DNA of 64,000 bases from Campylobacter pinnipediorum subsp. pinnipediorum (GTDB taxonomy: Bacteria > Campylobacterota > Campylobacteria > Campylobacterales > Campylobacteraceae): the NCBI RefSeq assembly GCF_002021925.1, contig NZ_CP012546.1, forward strand, positions 1,550,001-1,614,000, written 5' to 3'. How positions within the stretch are numbered: position 1 is the stretch's first letter; every line of letters starts with the position of its first letter. The position numbers and the translations under genes are program-made. This document shows, piece by piece, positions 28,870-40,698 of the stretch. Under the pieces are notes generated by a model. That model made no database searches. It worked only from the letters and a program-made list of their open reading frames with translations, and was not told where the DNA came from.

Positions 28870-30564
28870 TTAAAACTTATAAGAAAGTCCTATTGTTCCA
28901 TTGTAGTGTTGTTGTTTTGATTTAGCTTTTACGCCAAAGTTTATATTTGTAGATAGATTATCAGTTAGTTTCATCTCTGCACCTGTTTTAAGTGTAAAGA
29001 ATGTGTTTTTATCTTTTTTAGATGCATATTTGATATTTTCTGTTGAGTTTACAAATGCTAGCTCTGTATCTTTCATACTCTTGGTTAATTCTCTTTGTAT
29101 ACCTGGAGTTATATATAAGAAGTTACCGTTTGCTATATATGTTCTAAACTCTACTGCTGCTTTAGCTGATAGTGTTTTTATAGTGCTTCCTTTAAAGCTT
29201 ACAGGAACTTTACCAGTTTCTTTAAAGCCTTTAGTATTTATATGGCTATACTCTAAACCAATCATTGGTTTCATAAAAGAGTTGTTGTTTATATCAAATA
29301 TATAACCATAATCAATACTTGTATTAAAGAACTTGCTATTGTATTTAGCATTAGCATCAAAGTCTGAATCTATAGTTACTTTTCTATCTAGTTTGTTTTT
29401 ACCTTTACCATAAGATACTTTAGCATCTATTTCGTTTTGCTCTATATACATTCTAGTATAAGCACCAAAGTGATAGTTGTCTGATTTGGTTGTTAGTGTA
29501 TCACTTGATGATTTAGCATTAGTATATCCAGCATATCCACCAATTATCATATTATCAAATGCTTTATCATAACCTAACATAAATCCATAAGTATTTGTAT
29601 TTGCTTGAGATTTTAATTTAGCTTTACCGCCCATGATATTTCCCCATAGGTTGCTGTCATAGTTAAATCTATTTGTATACTCTTTTACTACACTTGAAAG
29701 AGTATCTCCGTTATCTGCAAATTTATTATCACTTAGATTTTTTATAGCATAAGCTAAAGCTAGATCATCATTTAATGGATTGCTTAGTTTAGCAAGTCTT
29801 GAGTTTATAGCTGAACCAACACTTGATAAAAGTGTATCTACTGTTTTATTGTCTTTAAACTCTTTTGAAACTTCTTCTAATGAGCTATTTATATTTTTAG
29901 CTAAGATAGCTATGTCTTCAGCTTCAGTTTTTAATAATAGATTATTAACTTCTTCATTATTAGTAACAGATAATAAAGACAATACTGTTTGAGCTTCATC
30001 TTTGTTTAGTTCTAAATTTTTATCACTTGATATAGCTTCTGCTCTTTCTTTTTTGGCTTGATTTAGTTTTGCATCTAGTTCTTTATTGAAATCCGCTATG
30101 ATTTTAGCTCTTTCTTCTGGGTTGTCTTTTGCTTTTAGTGCTTTTTCGGCTTTGTCTACTACTTCTTGTTGTTCTACGATTTTTTTCTCTTGTTCTACGA
30201 TTTTTTTCTCTTGTTGTGTGATTTTATCATCCAGTGCTTTTAGAAACTGTTCTTTACCTTCCTCTTGTGATCCTTCAAGATATTTTTTTAATCCTTCAAG
30301 GTCTTTTTTTATTCCTTCGAACAATTCTTTTACTACTTCAAGGTCTTTTTTTTCTTTTGCAGCTTGTTCTTTTTCTTTTTGAAATTTATCAGTATAACTA
30401 TTTCCATCTTTTTGGACTTTTTCTAGTTCTTGTTTTCTATCTTGTATCTTTTTTTGTATATTTGTTATATCATCTAAAGATGATCCAGATGTTTCATTAC
30501 CATAAGCATTTATAGCTATCATTGCGCCTAATAATGCACAACATGCAATCTTTGAAATTTTCAT
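28870..30564 (-). CDS. Autotransporter with helical passenger and C-terminal beta-barrel (paralogue 1)
   Basis: A 564-residue type Va-like autotransporter. A signal peptide (MKISKIACCALLGAMIAINAYG) is followed by a strongly charged coiled-coil region (~30-180, KKIVEQEKKIVEQQEVVDKAEKALKAK), a short linker region, and a beta-barrel domain (~265-564) ending GTIGLSYKF, with the final Phe expected for BAM recognition. The passenger is Lys/Glu-rich and helical, not the usual beta-helix, so its function is unknown; adhesion or surface shielding are guesses. It is adjacent to a paralogue with the same leader and barrel. AAGGAG precedes the ATG. Confidence 0.8.
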   Translation of the reverse strand: MKISKIACCALLGAMIAINAYGNETSGSSLDDITNIQKKIQDRKQELEKVQKDGNSYTDKFQKEKEQAAKEKKDLEVVKELFEGIKKDLEGLKKYLEGSQEEGKEQFLKALDDKITQQEKKIVEQEKKIVEQQEVVDKAEKALKAKDNPEERAKIIADFNKELDAKLNQAKKERAEAISSDKNLELNKDEAQTVLSLLSVTNNEEVNNLLLKTEAEDIAILAKNINSSLEEVSKEFKDNKTVDTLLSSVGSAINSRLAKLSNPLNDDLALAYAIKNLSDNKFADNGDTLSSVVKEYTNRFNYDSNLWGNIMGGKAKLKSQANTNTYGFMLGYDKAFDNMIIGGYAGYTNAKSSSDTLTTKSDNYHFGAYTRMYIEQNEIDAKVSYGKGKNKLDRKVTIDSDFDANAKYNSKFFNTSIDYGYIFDINNNSFMKPMIGLEYSHINTKGFKETGKVPVSFKGSTIKTLSAKAAVEFRTYIANGNFLYITPGIQRELTKSMKDTELAFVNSTENIKYASKKDKNTFFTLKTGAEMKLTDNLSTNINFGVKAKSKQQHYNGTIGLSYKF

Positions 30565-30680
30565 TTTATCTCCTTGAGTAAATTCAACTATATTTTACCC
30601 CTCCCCATATTAAAATAAGATAAATATGTGATAGAAATTTGTATGTTTTATAAGATTGGTGTTGTTTGTGTATGTGTAGT

Positions 30681-30709
30681 AACCACAACCCTTGGTTAGA
30701 GTTGTGGTT
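30681..30709 (-). terminator. Terminator-like hairpin after autotransporter 2
   Basis: AACCACAAC and GTTGTGGTT form a 9-bp stem with an 11-base loop, about 20 bp past the stop of the minus-strand gene. The U-tract that should follow is weak on that strand, so efficiency is uncertain. Confidence 0.6.
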
Positions 30710-30728
30710 GGTAGTTTAGTTGTATATC

Positions 30729-33449
30729 TTAGAATTTGTATTTAAGTCCTATTGTTCCATCAAAGTATTGTTGTTTTGATTTAGCTTTTACACCAAAGTT
30801 AACATTTGTAGATAAAGCATCTGTTAGTTTTAATTCTGCACCTGTTTTAAGTGTAACAAATCTTCCTTTTTTATCATCTGCTTTTAGTTTGATATCTTTG
30901 TTTGAACCTATAAATCTAGCTACAGGATCTTTTACATCTTTGTATACTTCTGCTTCAAATCCTGGAGTTATGTATAGGTAGTTTCCATTGTCTACATATT
31001 TTCTAAACTCTAAACCTAGTTTAGCATTTAAAGATTTTGAAGTAACACCATTAAATGATAATGGTAATTTTCCAGTTTCTTTGAAAGCTTTTGATTTAGA
31101 GTGAGAATAATCAAGTCCTACTAATGGTTTTACAAATAAGCTATCGCTTAGATTCATTACATAACCATAATCAACTGCAAATGATGTATATGTAGTATCA
31201 TATTTACCGTTTTGAGTTAATACATCACCATTGCTTTTTACATATCTATCAATTTTGTTTTTAGCTTTACCAAATGATACTCTTGTATCTATCTCGCTAT
31301 TGTCTATATATGTTCTAGCATATAGACCAAATTGATAGTTGCTTGCTTTTGTGTTGATTAGGCTAGAATCAGATTTTGATTTAGCAAGAGTCATATATCC
31401 ACCTACTATTGTGTTATCAAATGCTCTATCATAACCTATACTAAAGCCATGTAGTTCTGGATTAGAACTATCTTTTACTTTACCTTTTGCACCTATAACA
31501 TTTGCCCATATATTGTTGTCATTGTTAAATCTATCTGTATATGATTTTATTACAGATGATACACTATCACCATTATCAGCAAATTTATCATTGCTTAGTT
31601 TATTTATAGCAGATGCTAATGCTAAGTCTTCATTAAATGGGTTGCTTAGTTTAGCAAGTCTTGTTTGTGTTGATAGTTGGCTACTGAAATTAACCATATC
31701 TAGATTAGATACTTTACCTATTTCAGATGAAGCTTCTTTGATTGAGTCTTCGTTTGATTTTACGAAAGATACTAAAGAATTTTTGTCTAAAATTAAAGCT
31801 TTTTCTGCCGCATCATTAGAATTTACTATATCAAATATAATTGAGATAACATCTTTGCCCATTGATGACAGAGGTGTTTTGGGGTCTTTTGTGAAGGCAT
31901 CTTTTCTTAAATCCAAACTATCGTTATATGCTTGTTCAGCATTTTCAAAGCCTATTTCAGATTGTATTACTTGATATATCTGCTTACCATTATTGTAATT
32001 AAATACTTTCAAAGCTTCTTCTACTTTTTTTTGTAATTCACTTGCTTTTTTATCTTCATCGGCAGCAATAACAACACCAGCTTCTTTTGCTTTTGCTAGT
32101 GCATCATCAAATGCTTTTTTCTTTGCTTCATCTTGTTTGCCTTGTTGATCCGCATCATAATCTTTTGCAGCATCATCTAAAACTTTTTGAATTTCTGTTA
32201 AGGCTGTTTGTTGAGCTAAAAGCTCTCTAGGTGTAGATTTTAGAATTATGTTTTTAGCTGCTTGTTTGTTATTATTTTCAACTTCTTGTTTAAATCCCTT
32301 ATATGTCTCAAGAGCTTTTTTGAGTTGTTCCTTTTTCTCTTCCCTTTCTGCATATATCACACTAATCATTTTATCATTTTGATTAAATTCAAACAAACTA
32401 TCTCTCATTATAAAAGCTATTACAGCATCCTTTACTTTATTATCACCTTGAAATTTAGAAGTAATTTGATCAAATTCGGTTATATCTAAAGCATCTTTTA
32501 CTTGTTTAGCATCAGTAATCTTACTAAGATCTTTATTATCTTTTTTTAGTTTTACTCCAGCATCCATAAGAACTTTAGCTGCGACTTTTGCTTGTTCTAA
32601 ATTTAGCTGTTTATTTTTACCTTCTAATGTCCCTACAGCGTCGGCAAGCTCTTTTGCATGTTCTGCATTTTTGATAGTTATCTCTACTTCTTGACCAGCG
32701 CTATTGTTGCCTATTGTAAGTTTATGATTAGTGCCTAAAGCTTCTGCAGCATCTTTTATGCCTTTAGATATCTCTTTTATGATTTGAGTATCTTCTGATG
32801 AAAAATCAATTGCGCCATCTTCGTTAATTTCGGAGATATAATCCATTTTTTTTTCAACAAACCAATCTTCTCTTACTTCAACAGCTTTGTGAAATTCTTT
32901 CATAAAGCCATCCATAAGACCGATTACAATTTCTCTATTAGTACCTTTAAAGAATTTTTCAAAATCGCTCTTAGTAACATCACCAGTTAAAGCAAAGTCC
33001 TTAGCAACACCACTATTTTTACCTTGAATTGTAATCTCTACTTTTTGTCCATTTTTTGTAAGCTTGACTTTATTACCTTTATCATCATCATATTCTATAT
33101 AATCTTTTGTACCGCCCTTACCATCAGGGTATCCATCATTATCTCCTATATAGTACATTTTTCTTCTAGCTGAATCGATTTGCTGTATCAATTTGTCTAT
33201 ATTTTTTGTATTATCAGTATTATTATTATTATTCTCTCTTGGATCATAGTCTTTAAGATAATCTACATATTTTTTAAGCTCTTGTAGGGCGGATGTGATA
33301 TCTTTCTCTGCTTTTTGAGATGTTTTTAACTTTGATTTCTCTTCTTTATAGTGTTCAATTGCATTTTGTTTATCATCTCCATAAACACAAACACCTTGGG
33401 TTAAGGCAACAGCGATCAAGGTCGCACTAGCAATCTTTGAAATTTTCAA
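30729..33449 (-). CDS. Autotransporter with long helical passenger and C-terminal beta-barrel (paralogue 2)
   Basis: A 906-residue autotransporter with signal peptide (MKISKIASATLIAVALTQGVCVYG), a ~580-residue, highly charged, mostly helical passenger, and a barrel domain (~610-906) ending GTIGLKYKF. The barrel shares long blocks with the neighbour, e.g. RLAKLSNP, DNKFADNGD-like, FKETGKLP-like, NYLYITPG-like and FGVKAKSKQQ. The passengers do not align by eye. Passenger residues ~110-260 contain GDNDGYPDGKGG and TIQGKNSGVAKDF-like segments. No catalytic motif is recognised. Probably an outer-membrane surface protein of unknown role. Confidence 0.8.
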   Translation of the reverse strand: MKISKIASATLIAVALTQGVCVYGDDKQNAIEHYKEEKSKLKTSQKAEKDITSALQELKKYVDYLKDYDPRENNNNNTDNTKNIDKLIQQIDSARRKMYYIGDNDGYPDGKGGTKDYIEYDDDKGNKVKLTKNGQKVEITIQGKNSGVAKDFALTGDVTKSDFEKFFKGTNREIVIGLMDGFMKEFHKAVEVREDWFVEKKMDYISEINEDGAIDFSSEDTQIIKEISKGIKDAAEALGTNHKLTIGNNSAGQEVEITIKNAEHAKELADAVGTLEGKNKQLNLEQAKVAAKVLMDAGVKLKKDNKDLSKITDAKQVKDALDITEFDQITSKFQGDNKVKDAVIAFIMRDSLFEFNQNDKMISVIYAEREEKKEQLKKALETYKGFKQEVENNNKQAAKNIILKSTPRELLAQQTALTEIQKVLDDAAKDYDADQQGKQDEAKKKAFDDALAKAKEAGVVIAADEDKKASELQKKVEEALKVFNYNNGKQIYQVIQSEIGFENAEQAYNDSLDLRKDAFTKDPKTPLSSMGKDVISIIFDIVNSNDAAEKALILDKNSLVSFVKSNEDSIKEASSEIGKVSNLDMVNFSSQLSTQTRLAKLSNPFNEDLALASAINKLSNDKFADNGDSVSSVIKSYTDRFNNDNNIWANVIGAKGKVKDSSNPELHGFSIGYDRAFDNTIVGGYMTLAKSKSDSSLINTKASNYQFGLYARTYIDNSEIDTRVSFGKAKNKIDRYVKSNGDVLTQNGKYDTTYTSFAVDYGYVMNLSDSLFVKPLVGLDYSHSKSKAFKETGKLPLSFNGVTSKSLNAKLGLEFRKYVDNGNYLYITPGFEAEVYKDVKDPVARFIGSNKDIKLKADDKKGRFVTLKTGAELKLTDALSTNVNFGVKAKSKQQYFDGTIGLKYKF

Positions 33450-33687
33450 CTTTTTCTCCTTAAGTAAAATTTATCTAGATATTTTACCCCCTCCTATATT
33501 AAATTATTATTAAAAATTCATATTACTAATAACATAAATAATAAAAAATTAAAATAAATCTAAAATTTTGACTTATACTACAAATAAAAAAGAAAAAAAT
33601 ATTATAAATAATTTAAAAGTAAGCTGTTTAACAAAACAACAAATTCAAATTTATGTTTTGATGTAGGTATTTTTTAACTAGATAAAA

Positions 33688-33716
33688 TTTTCAAGCCCGA
33701 AATTCAGGCTTGAAAA
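33688..33716 (-). terminator. Intrinsic terminator of the nitroreductase/quinone oxidoreductase pair
   Basis: A 10-bp stem TTTTCAAGCC/GGCTTGAAAA with a 9-base loop lies 4 bp past the nitroreductase stop and leads into ATTTTATC on the minus strand. Confidence 0.85.
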
Positions 33717-33720
33717 GTAT

Positions 33721-34353
33721 TTATTTGATCCAAGATACTAGATTTTTTATATCTCGGCGATATTTTGTAGGTTGTTCATTTAAGCGGTATCCAACCGGTA
33801 GCATTATAGCTATGCGATGTTTTCTTGGATCTAAGCCAAGTATCTCGCCAACAGCTACTTTATCAAGGCCTTCCATAGGACAACTATCTATGCCTTTAAA
33901 TGCCGCAGCATTCATTATATTTGTAGCAGCAAACATAGCTTGTGCATGAGCCCAAGTATAAAGTAGCTCTTCTTCGTCTTTGAAACTATTTTTTAGAAAA
34001 TTTCTATAAAACTCAACTCTTTTGGCTTTCTCTTCTTCGTTTTTATCTAGTCTCATACCAACAACTTGTTCTACATAAGTGCCATCACTTTTAAGCTCTG
34101 AAAGCTTAGATAGTATAAATATCAAATGTGAAGAGGTGATAACTTGCTGTTGATTGTGACTTTTTTCTTGTATCTTTTTGCGAAGTTCTTTATTTTCAAC
34201 CACCAAAAAGTCCCAAGGCTCAAAACCCATAGAGCTAGGACTAAGCCTGCCTGCTTCTAGTATATAGTTTATATCATCATCGGATACTTTTTTGTTTTCA
34301 TCAAAAATTTTAGTAGCATGACGAAATTTCAAAATGTCAAGATAGTCTTGCAT
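33721..34353 (-). CDS. NAD(P)H-dependent FMN nitroreductase (NfsB/RdxA-like)
   Basis: A 210-residue nitroreductase-family flavoprotein. FRHATKIFDENKKVSDDDINYILEAGRLSPSSMGFEPWDFLVV is the FMN-binding N-terminal signature. The end has GIDSCPMEGLDKVAVGEILGLD and IMLPVGYR. Length and sequence resemble the Helicobacter RdxA/Campylobacter Cj1066 group, which activates metronidazole-type nitro compounds; physiological substrate unknown. It follows the flavodoxin-fold oxidoreductase by 17 bp, so the two probably act on related electrophiles. Confidence 0.88.
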   Translation of the reverse strand: MQDYLDILKFRHATKIFDENKKVSDDDINYILEAGRLSPSSMGFEPWDFLVVENKELRKKIQEKSHNQQQVITSSHLIFILSKLSELKSDGTYVEQVVGMRLDKNEEEKAKRVEFYRNFLKNSFKDEEELLYTWAHAQAMFAATNIMNAAAFKGIDSCPMEGLDKVAVGEILGLDPRKHRIAIMLPVGYRLNEQPTKYRRDIKNLVSWIK

Positions 34354-34370
34354 AATTCTTCCTTTATAAA

Positions 34371-34895
34371 TTAGTTTTTAAGAAGAGCTACATACTTATC
34401 AGCATAGTTTTTGATATCATCATCACTTGCATTTAAAGCACCGCCACTTACAAATATTTTATTTAGACTCATACCACAATAGCCAGCTGTTGCTTGAAGT
34501 GGTAATAAAAGCTCATCATAAGTAAGAGCTACTTTACCTTGCTTAGAATACTCAGCTTCAGCTGTTCCAGAGCTTACCGCTACTTGAAACTGTTTACCTT
34601 TTAGCTTATCTCCACTTGTTCCATAAGCCCAACCATAAGCAAATACTAAATCAACATAAGCTTTTAACATAGGTGGCATACCAAACCAAAAAAGAGGAAA
34701 CTGAAAAACTATCCTATCTGCATTTTCTAAGATTTTTTGTTCATTAGCAACATCTATCTTGCTTGTATCAGTGCCGTAAATTTCTTCTAAATGTCTAACA
34801 ACGACATTATCAGCACCTTTTGCCGCTTCAAATAAGGTCTTATTTACACGAGAATTCTCGTAATAAGGATGAGACATAATTATAACTGTTTTCAT
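34371..34895 (-). CDS. Flavodoxin-fold NAD(P)H:quinone oxidoreductase (KefF/YwrO-like)
   Basis: A 174-residue cytoplasmic oxidoreductase. It opens VIIMSHPYYENSRVNKTLFEAA (phosphate-binding loop), has FQFPLFWFGMPPMLKAYVDLVFAYGWAYG, the family signature around the flavin, and ends AGYCGMSLNKIFVSGG. It probably performs two-electron reduction of quinones. In an apparent two-gene operon with the nitroreductase. AAGGAG is present before the ATG. Confidence 0.87.
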   Translation of the reverse strand: MKTVIIMSHPYYENSRVNKTLFEAAKGADNVVVRHLEEIYGTDTSKIDVANEQKILENADRIVFQFPLFWFGMPPMLKAYVDLVFAYGWAYGTSGDKLKGKQFQVAVSSGTAEAEYSKQGKVALTYDELLLPLQATAGYCGMSLNKIFVSGGALNASDDDIKNYADKYVALLKN

Positions 34896-34912
34896 TTTTT
34901 GCTCCTTAAAAG

Positions 34913-35730
34913 TTATTTATGTAACTTTATACTATATCCACTTAAATTTTGCAAATTTGAAAAATTATATTTATAATTTTTATCTAATTTGACAACTACA
35001 CGGTAATAATTCTTATGCCAACCAACTGTAATATCTTTAAATGCACCACAATCAACATTTATGCTGCGAGTTTTAAATCTATTTTTTCTTTTAAAATCAA
35101 TAACAATCTTATTTTTTTCATACTTAAAGTGTTTAACGACCTTATCAGCTGTTAAAATTTTCATACTCATAGGATTAATATCAAATCTTAAAAAATCAAA
35201 TATTTTAATGCTTTTTAGTGGGAGTTGAACTTGCGATATAGATATATTTTGTGTGTCTTTAATATTTATTTTTGTATTTTCATTTGATGCAACAGATGAT
35301 ATTTTCATCTCTTCTGGTACTGAGATTATTTTTTTTGTTTTATTGTCATCTTGTGTTGAGTTTATATCAAGAATCTTAATGCTACTTTTTTCTGGCATAG
35401 TAACAGAAACATCAAGTTTTTCACTCTTTGGAATTTCTAGATCTTTTATCTTAGCAATCACATATTTATTTTTGAAATTTATGGTTTCATTTATGTCTAG
35501 TTTTTTCTCTTTTATACTACCGTCGCTTGCTCGATATTTAAATTTAACATCAAGAAGCAAAGAGGCATCACTAGGAAAATTTACATTTCTCTTTTCAAAT
35601 TCTTTATACTCTTCTTTTATATTTGTAGTAACTATACTTGTATTTAAATCATTCATGGAAACAAAAGGATTTTCTCTTGCATAAACACCAAAAACCAAAA
35701 CAAATATCAATAAAATTTTATTCATAACAC

Positions 35731-35734
<4 letters not shown>
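34913..35734 (-). CDS. AMIN-domain periplasmic protein
   Basis: A 273-residue exported protein: signal peptide (NKILLIFVLVFGVYA), then a mainly beta, low-complexity middle, then a C-terminal AMIN-like domain (~190-273; FDINPMSMKILTADKVVKHFKYEKNKIVIDFKRKNRF, KDITVGWHKNYYRVVVKLD). AMIN domains bind peptidoglycan or target septal proteins. I give the GTG start at 35734, which overlaps the ftsB-like stop as GTGA; ATG at 35725 is equally possible and gives a cleaner signal peptide. It is the last gene of the recA-eno operon. Confidence 0.75.
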
Positions 35735-38359
<2,625 letters not shown>

Positions 38360-38798
38360 ATATTGCCTTAAATAAAAATTTACTAGATTTTATCCAAAAA
38401 ATATGAAAATTCACTTTAAACAAATACCATCCAAACATAAAATAATATACTTCAAAAAATATTTTTATCTATTTTACACCAAATCTTAATTGCTTAAATT
38501 GTATACAGTAGAGTTAGTTAGCTGTTTTTGTATTAATTGCTTTAAAAGGTTTATCTGCTATATATGTTTTTTATTCTTTCAAGTATGTTTTATTTTTCTA
38601 ACTATAGTCAACAAAACAATTTATTAAACGGTTAAATTTGTAGGTATTTTTTTGTATTTTAATGGAATATGCAAAAATTTATTTATATAAAATTTTAAAC
38701 AATAAATAAAATAAAATATTTTTCAACTAAATATTACTAAAATTAAAGTGATTTTAGCATAAAATACAAAACTTAAATATTTTAAAAAAGGAAAGTGA
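38360..38798. other. Divergent intergenic region recA/AGCS symporter 2
   Basis: These 439 bp are AT-rich, contain no credible ORF and must hold the promoters of recA (left) and of the symporter (right). I see no clear SOS box or strong hairpin. A Shine-Dalgarno-like AAAAGGAAA stands just before the GTG at 38799. Confidence 0.5.
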
Positions 38799-40256
38799 GT
38801 GAGTGAACTATCAAATAATCTATTAACAATTTTAACTCAAATTGTTAATACTCTAAACAACTACTTATGGAGTAGTTTGGTTTATATACTTCTTGCTGTT
38901 GGTATATATTTTACAATTCGCACAAGATTTTTACAGATTAGGCTTTTTAAACAAAGTATCCGAAGAATGGTTGTAGGAAAAAGAGTTTCGGCGCATGCCA
39001 TAAGCCCATTTCAAGCTTTTGCAACTGGTCTTGCTAGCAGGGTAGGCACGGGAAATGTGGCTGGTGTTGCCATTGCGATTAGTTTAGGTGGTGCTGGCGC
39101 TGTGTTTTGGATGTGGATTACAGCACTTATAGGTATGTCTTCGGCCTTTGTAGAAAGCTCATTAGCTCAACTTTATAAGATAAAAAATCCTGATGGAAGA
39201 GGATATAGAGGTGGTCCAGCATACTATATCACACAAGGTCTAGGGATGAGATGGCTTGGCGTAGCTTTTGCAGTATCATTAATACTAGCTTTTGGTTTTG
39301 TTTTTAACTCTGTTCAAGCAAACACAATAACAGCAGTTACATCAAAAGCATGGGATTGGAATATAGAATACGTAGCTGTTGGGCTAGTTATATTGACCGC
39401 TCCTATTATATTTGGTGGCATAAAAAGAGTTGCCAAGGTGGCTGAGAAAATAGTTCCTGTAATGGCTTTGGCTTATTTGCTAATAGCTGTTTATATTATT
39501 ATTACAAATCTTGGCGAAGTTCCTGTTGTTTTTGGTAAAATATTTAAAGATGCTTTTAATTTTAGTGCAGCCGGTGGTGGAGTTGTAGGTGGTCTTACTG
39601 CAGCTATGCTAAATGGTATAAAAAGAGGACTTTTCTCAAATGAAGCCGGTATGGGTTCGGCTCCAAATGCGGCGGCAGCAAGTGACGCTTGGCACCCTGC
39701 GAACCAAGGTCTTATACAAATGCTTGGTGTTTTTGTGGATACCATAGTAGTTTGTTCTTGCACAGCATTTATCATACTTCTTAGTGGGGCTATTGGCACT
39801 GAGGGTATAGACGGCGCTCAAATAACGCAGCTTGCTATACAGCATAGTGTAGGCGACTGGGGCGGAAGCTTCCTTGCTATATTGTTATTCTTCTTCTGTT
39901 TTAGCTCTATTATAGGAAATTATGCCTATGCTGAAAGCAACATGCAATTTATCAAAAACTCCCCAATTACATTAACTATATTTCGTATAATTGTGCTTTT
40001 TATGGTGTATTTTGGCTCAGTTCAAAAGATAGGTTTGGTATGGGATATGGCAGATGCTTCAATGGCTATAATGGCTGTTATAAACTTAATTGTAATTGTA
40101 ATAATGGCACCAACGGCTATGCTTTTACTAAAAGACTTTGAAGAACAAGTAAAAGAACACCATAGCCCTGAGTTTGACATTAGCAAATATCCAGAACTAC
40201 ATAAAAAAGTCGGCTCTGATGTATGGGTCAAAGGTAAAACCGAACACGGTTTTTGA
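38799..40256 (+). CDS. AGCS-family sodium:alanine/glycine symporter (paralogue 2)
   Basis: A 485-residue inner-membrane symporter with the same family marks as the protein at 10981: GIYFTIRTRFLQIRLF, FQAFATGLASRVGTGNVAGVAIAISLGGAGAVFWMW, GGPAYYITQGLG and KRGLFSNEAGMGSAPNAAA. It differs in the residues after the signature (NAAAAS instead of HSHATA), suggesting another substrate or affinity. It has a longer polar C-terminal tail. The start is GTG, since AAAGGAAA is well placed and no ATG is near. Followed by a terminator. Confidence 0.9.
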   Translation: MSELSNNLLTILTQIVNTLNNYLWSSLVYILLAVGIYFTIRTRFLQIRLFKQSIRRMVVGKRVSAHAISPFQAFATGLASRVGTGNVAGVAIAISLGGAGAVFWMWITALIGMSSAFVESSLAQLYKIKNPDGRGYRGGPAYYITQGLGMRWLGVAFAVSLILAFGFVFNSVQANTITAVTSKAWDWNIEYVAVGLVILTAPIIFGGIKRVAKVAEKIVPVMALAYLLIAVYIIITNLGEVPVVFGKIFKDAFNFSAAGGGVVGGLTAAMLNGIKRGLFSNEAGMGSAPNAAAASDAWHPANQGLIQMLGVFVDTIVVCSCTAFIILLSGAIGTEGIDGAQITQLAIQHSVGDWGGSFLAILLFFFCFSSIIGNYAYAESNMQFIKNSPITLTIFRIIVLFMVYFGSVQKIGLVWDMADASMAIMAVINLIVIVIMAPTAMLLLKDFEEQVKEHHSPEFDISKYPELHKKVGSDVWVKGKTEHGF

Positions 40257-40280
40257 TCTAAACCCAACTAAAATAATAAA

Positions 40281-40309
40281 ACTTGGCATACAAAATCTGT
40301 GTGCCAAGT
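40281..40309 (+). terminator. Intrinsic terminator of AGCS symporter 2
   Basis: ACTTGGCA and TGCCAAGT form an 8-bp stem around a 13-base loop about 25 bp after the stop, followed by ATAAAATTCGT. Confidence 0.75.
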
Positions 40310-40571
40310 ATAAAATTCGTAACATCATAAAACATACAAACTAAGCAAAAATTTACTTTATAAAAGGTATATTAAAAGATCATAATTATCGCAAAGTATT
40401 TTAAAACTAAGAAAAGATTTTTAATAGATAATAAAAAAACAGAGATAAACAATAAATCTTTTTTAATGTCGAGAACTCATAAGTTTAGTGATTGGACTTA
40501 TTTTTATTATTGATAAGGATTTTTTGCATTAAAGATGTGAAGTAATTAAAAATAGCTAGTATAAAACCTAG
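40310..40571. other. AT-rich spacer between symporter 2 and the cyd operon
   Basis: Some 260 bp between two convergent transcripts with no recognisable gene, RNA or repeat. A short AGCTA inverted repeat (TAGCTAGTATAAAACCTAGCTA, arms 5-6 bp) near 40553-40575 overlaps the end of the cydX-like gene and may act as its terminator. Confidence 0.4.
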
Positions 40572-40688
40572 CTATTTTGACTCATTCTTCTCTCGTTTTT
40601 CTGTCTCTTTTATATTTAAAATGACAAATTTATAACTTAAAAATAGGGATAAAATCCATAAAAAAAGAAAAAATAGTGCTGATGTCAT
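40572..40688 (-). CDS. CydX-like single-helix small protein (38 residues)
   Basis: A short gene 10 bp after the cydB stop: ATG at 40688 with AAGGAG 5 nt upstream, TAG at 40574-40572. The product begins MTSALFFLFLWILSLFLSY, one membrane helix, then a polar tail KETEKREKNESK. Small single-helix subunits (CydX, CbdX) encoded behind cydAB stabilise the haem b595/d site of cytochrome bd oxidases. Position, size, topology and the strong ribosome binding site support this; the sequence itself is too short to prove family membership. Confidence 0.65.
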   Translation of the reverse strand: MTSALFFLFLWILSLFLSYKFVILNIKETEKREKNESK

Positions 40689-40698
40689 CTAAAACTCC

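Noticed and set aside
28701-28925. 74-codon plus-strand frame between nifJ and autotransporter 1
   Set aside because: It runs through the autotransporter terminator and into its barrel on the opposite strand; no ribosome binding site.
38360-38798. Hidden gene or SOS box in the recA upstream region
   Set aside because: All frames are short and AT-driven, and no clear LexA-type palindrome is seen, as expected for Campylobacter, which lacks LexA.
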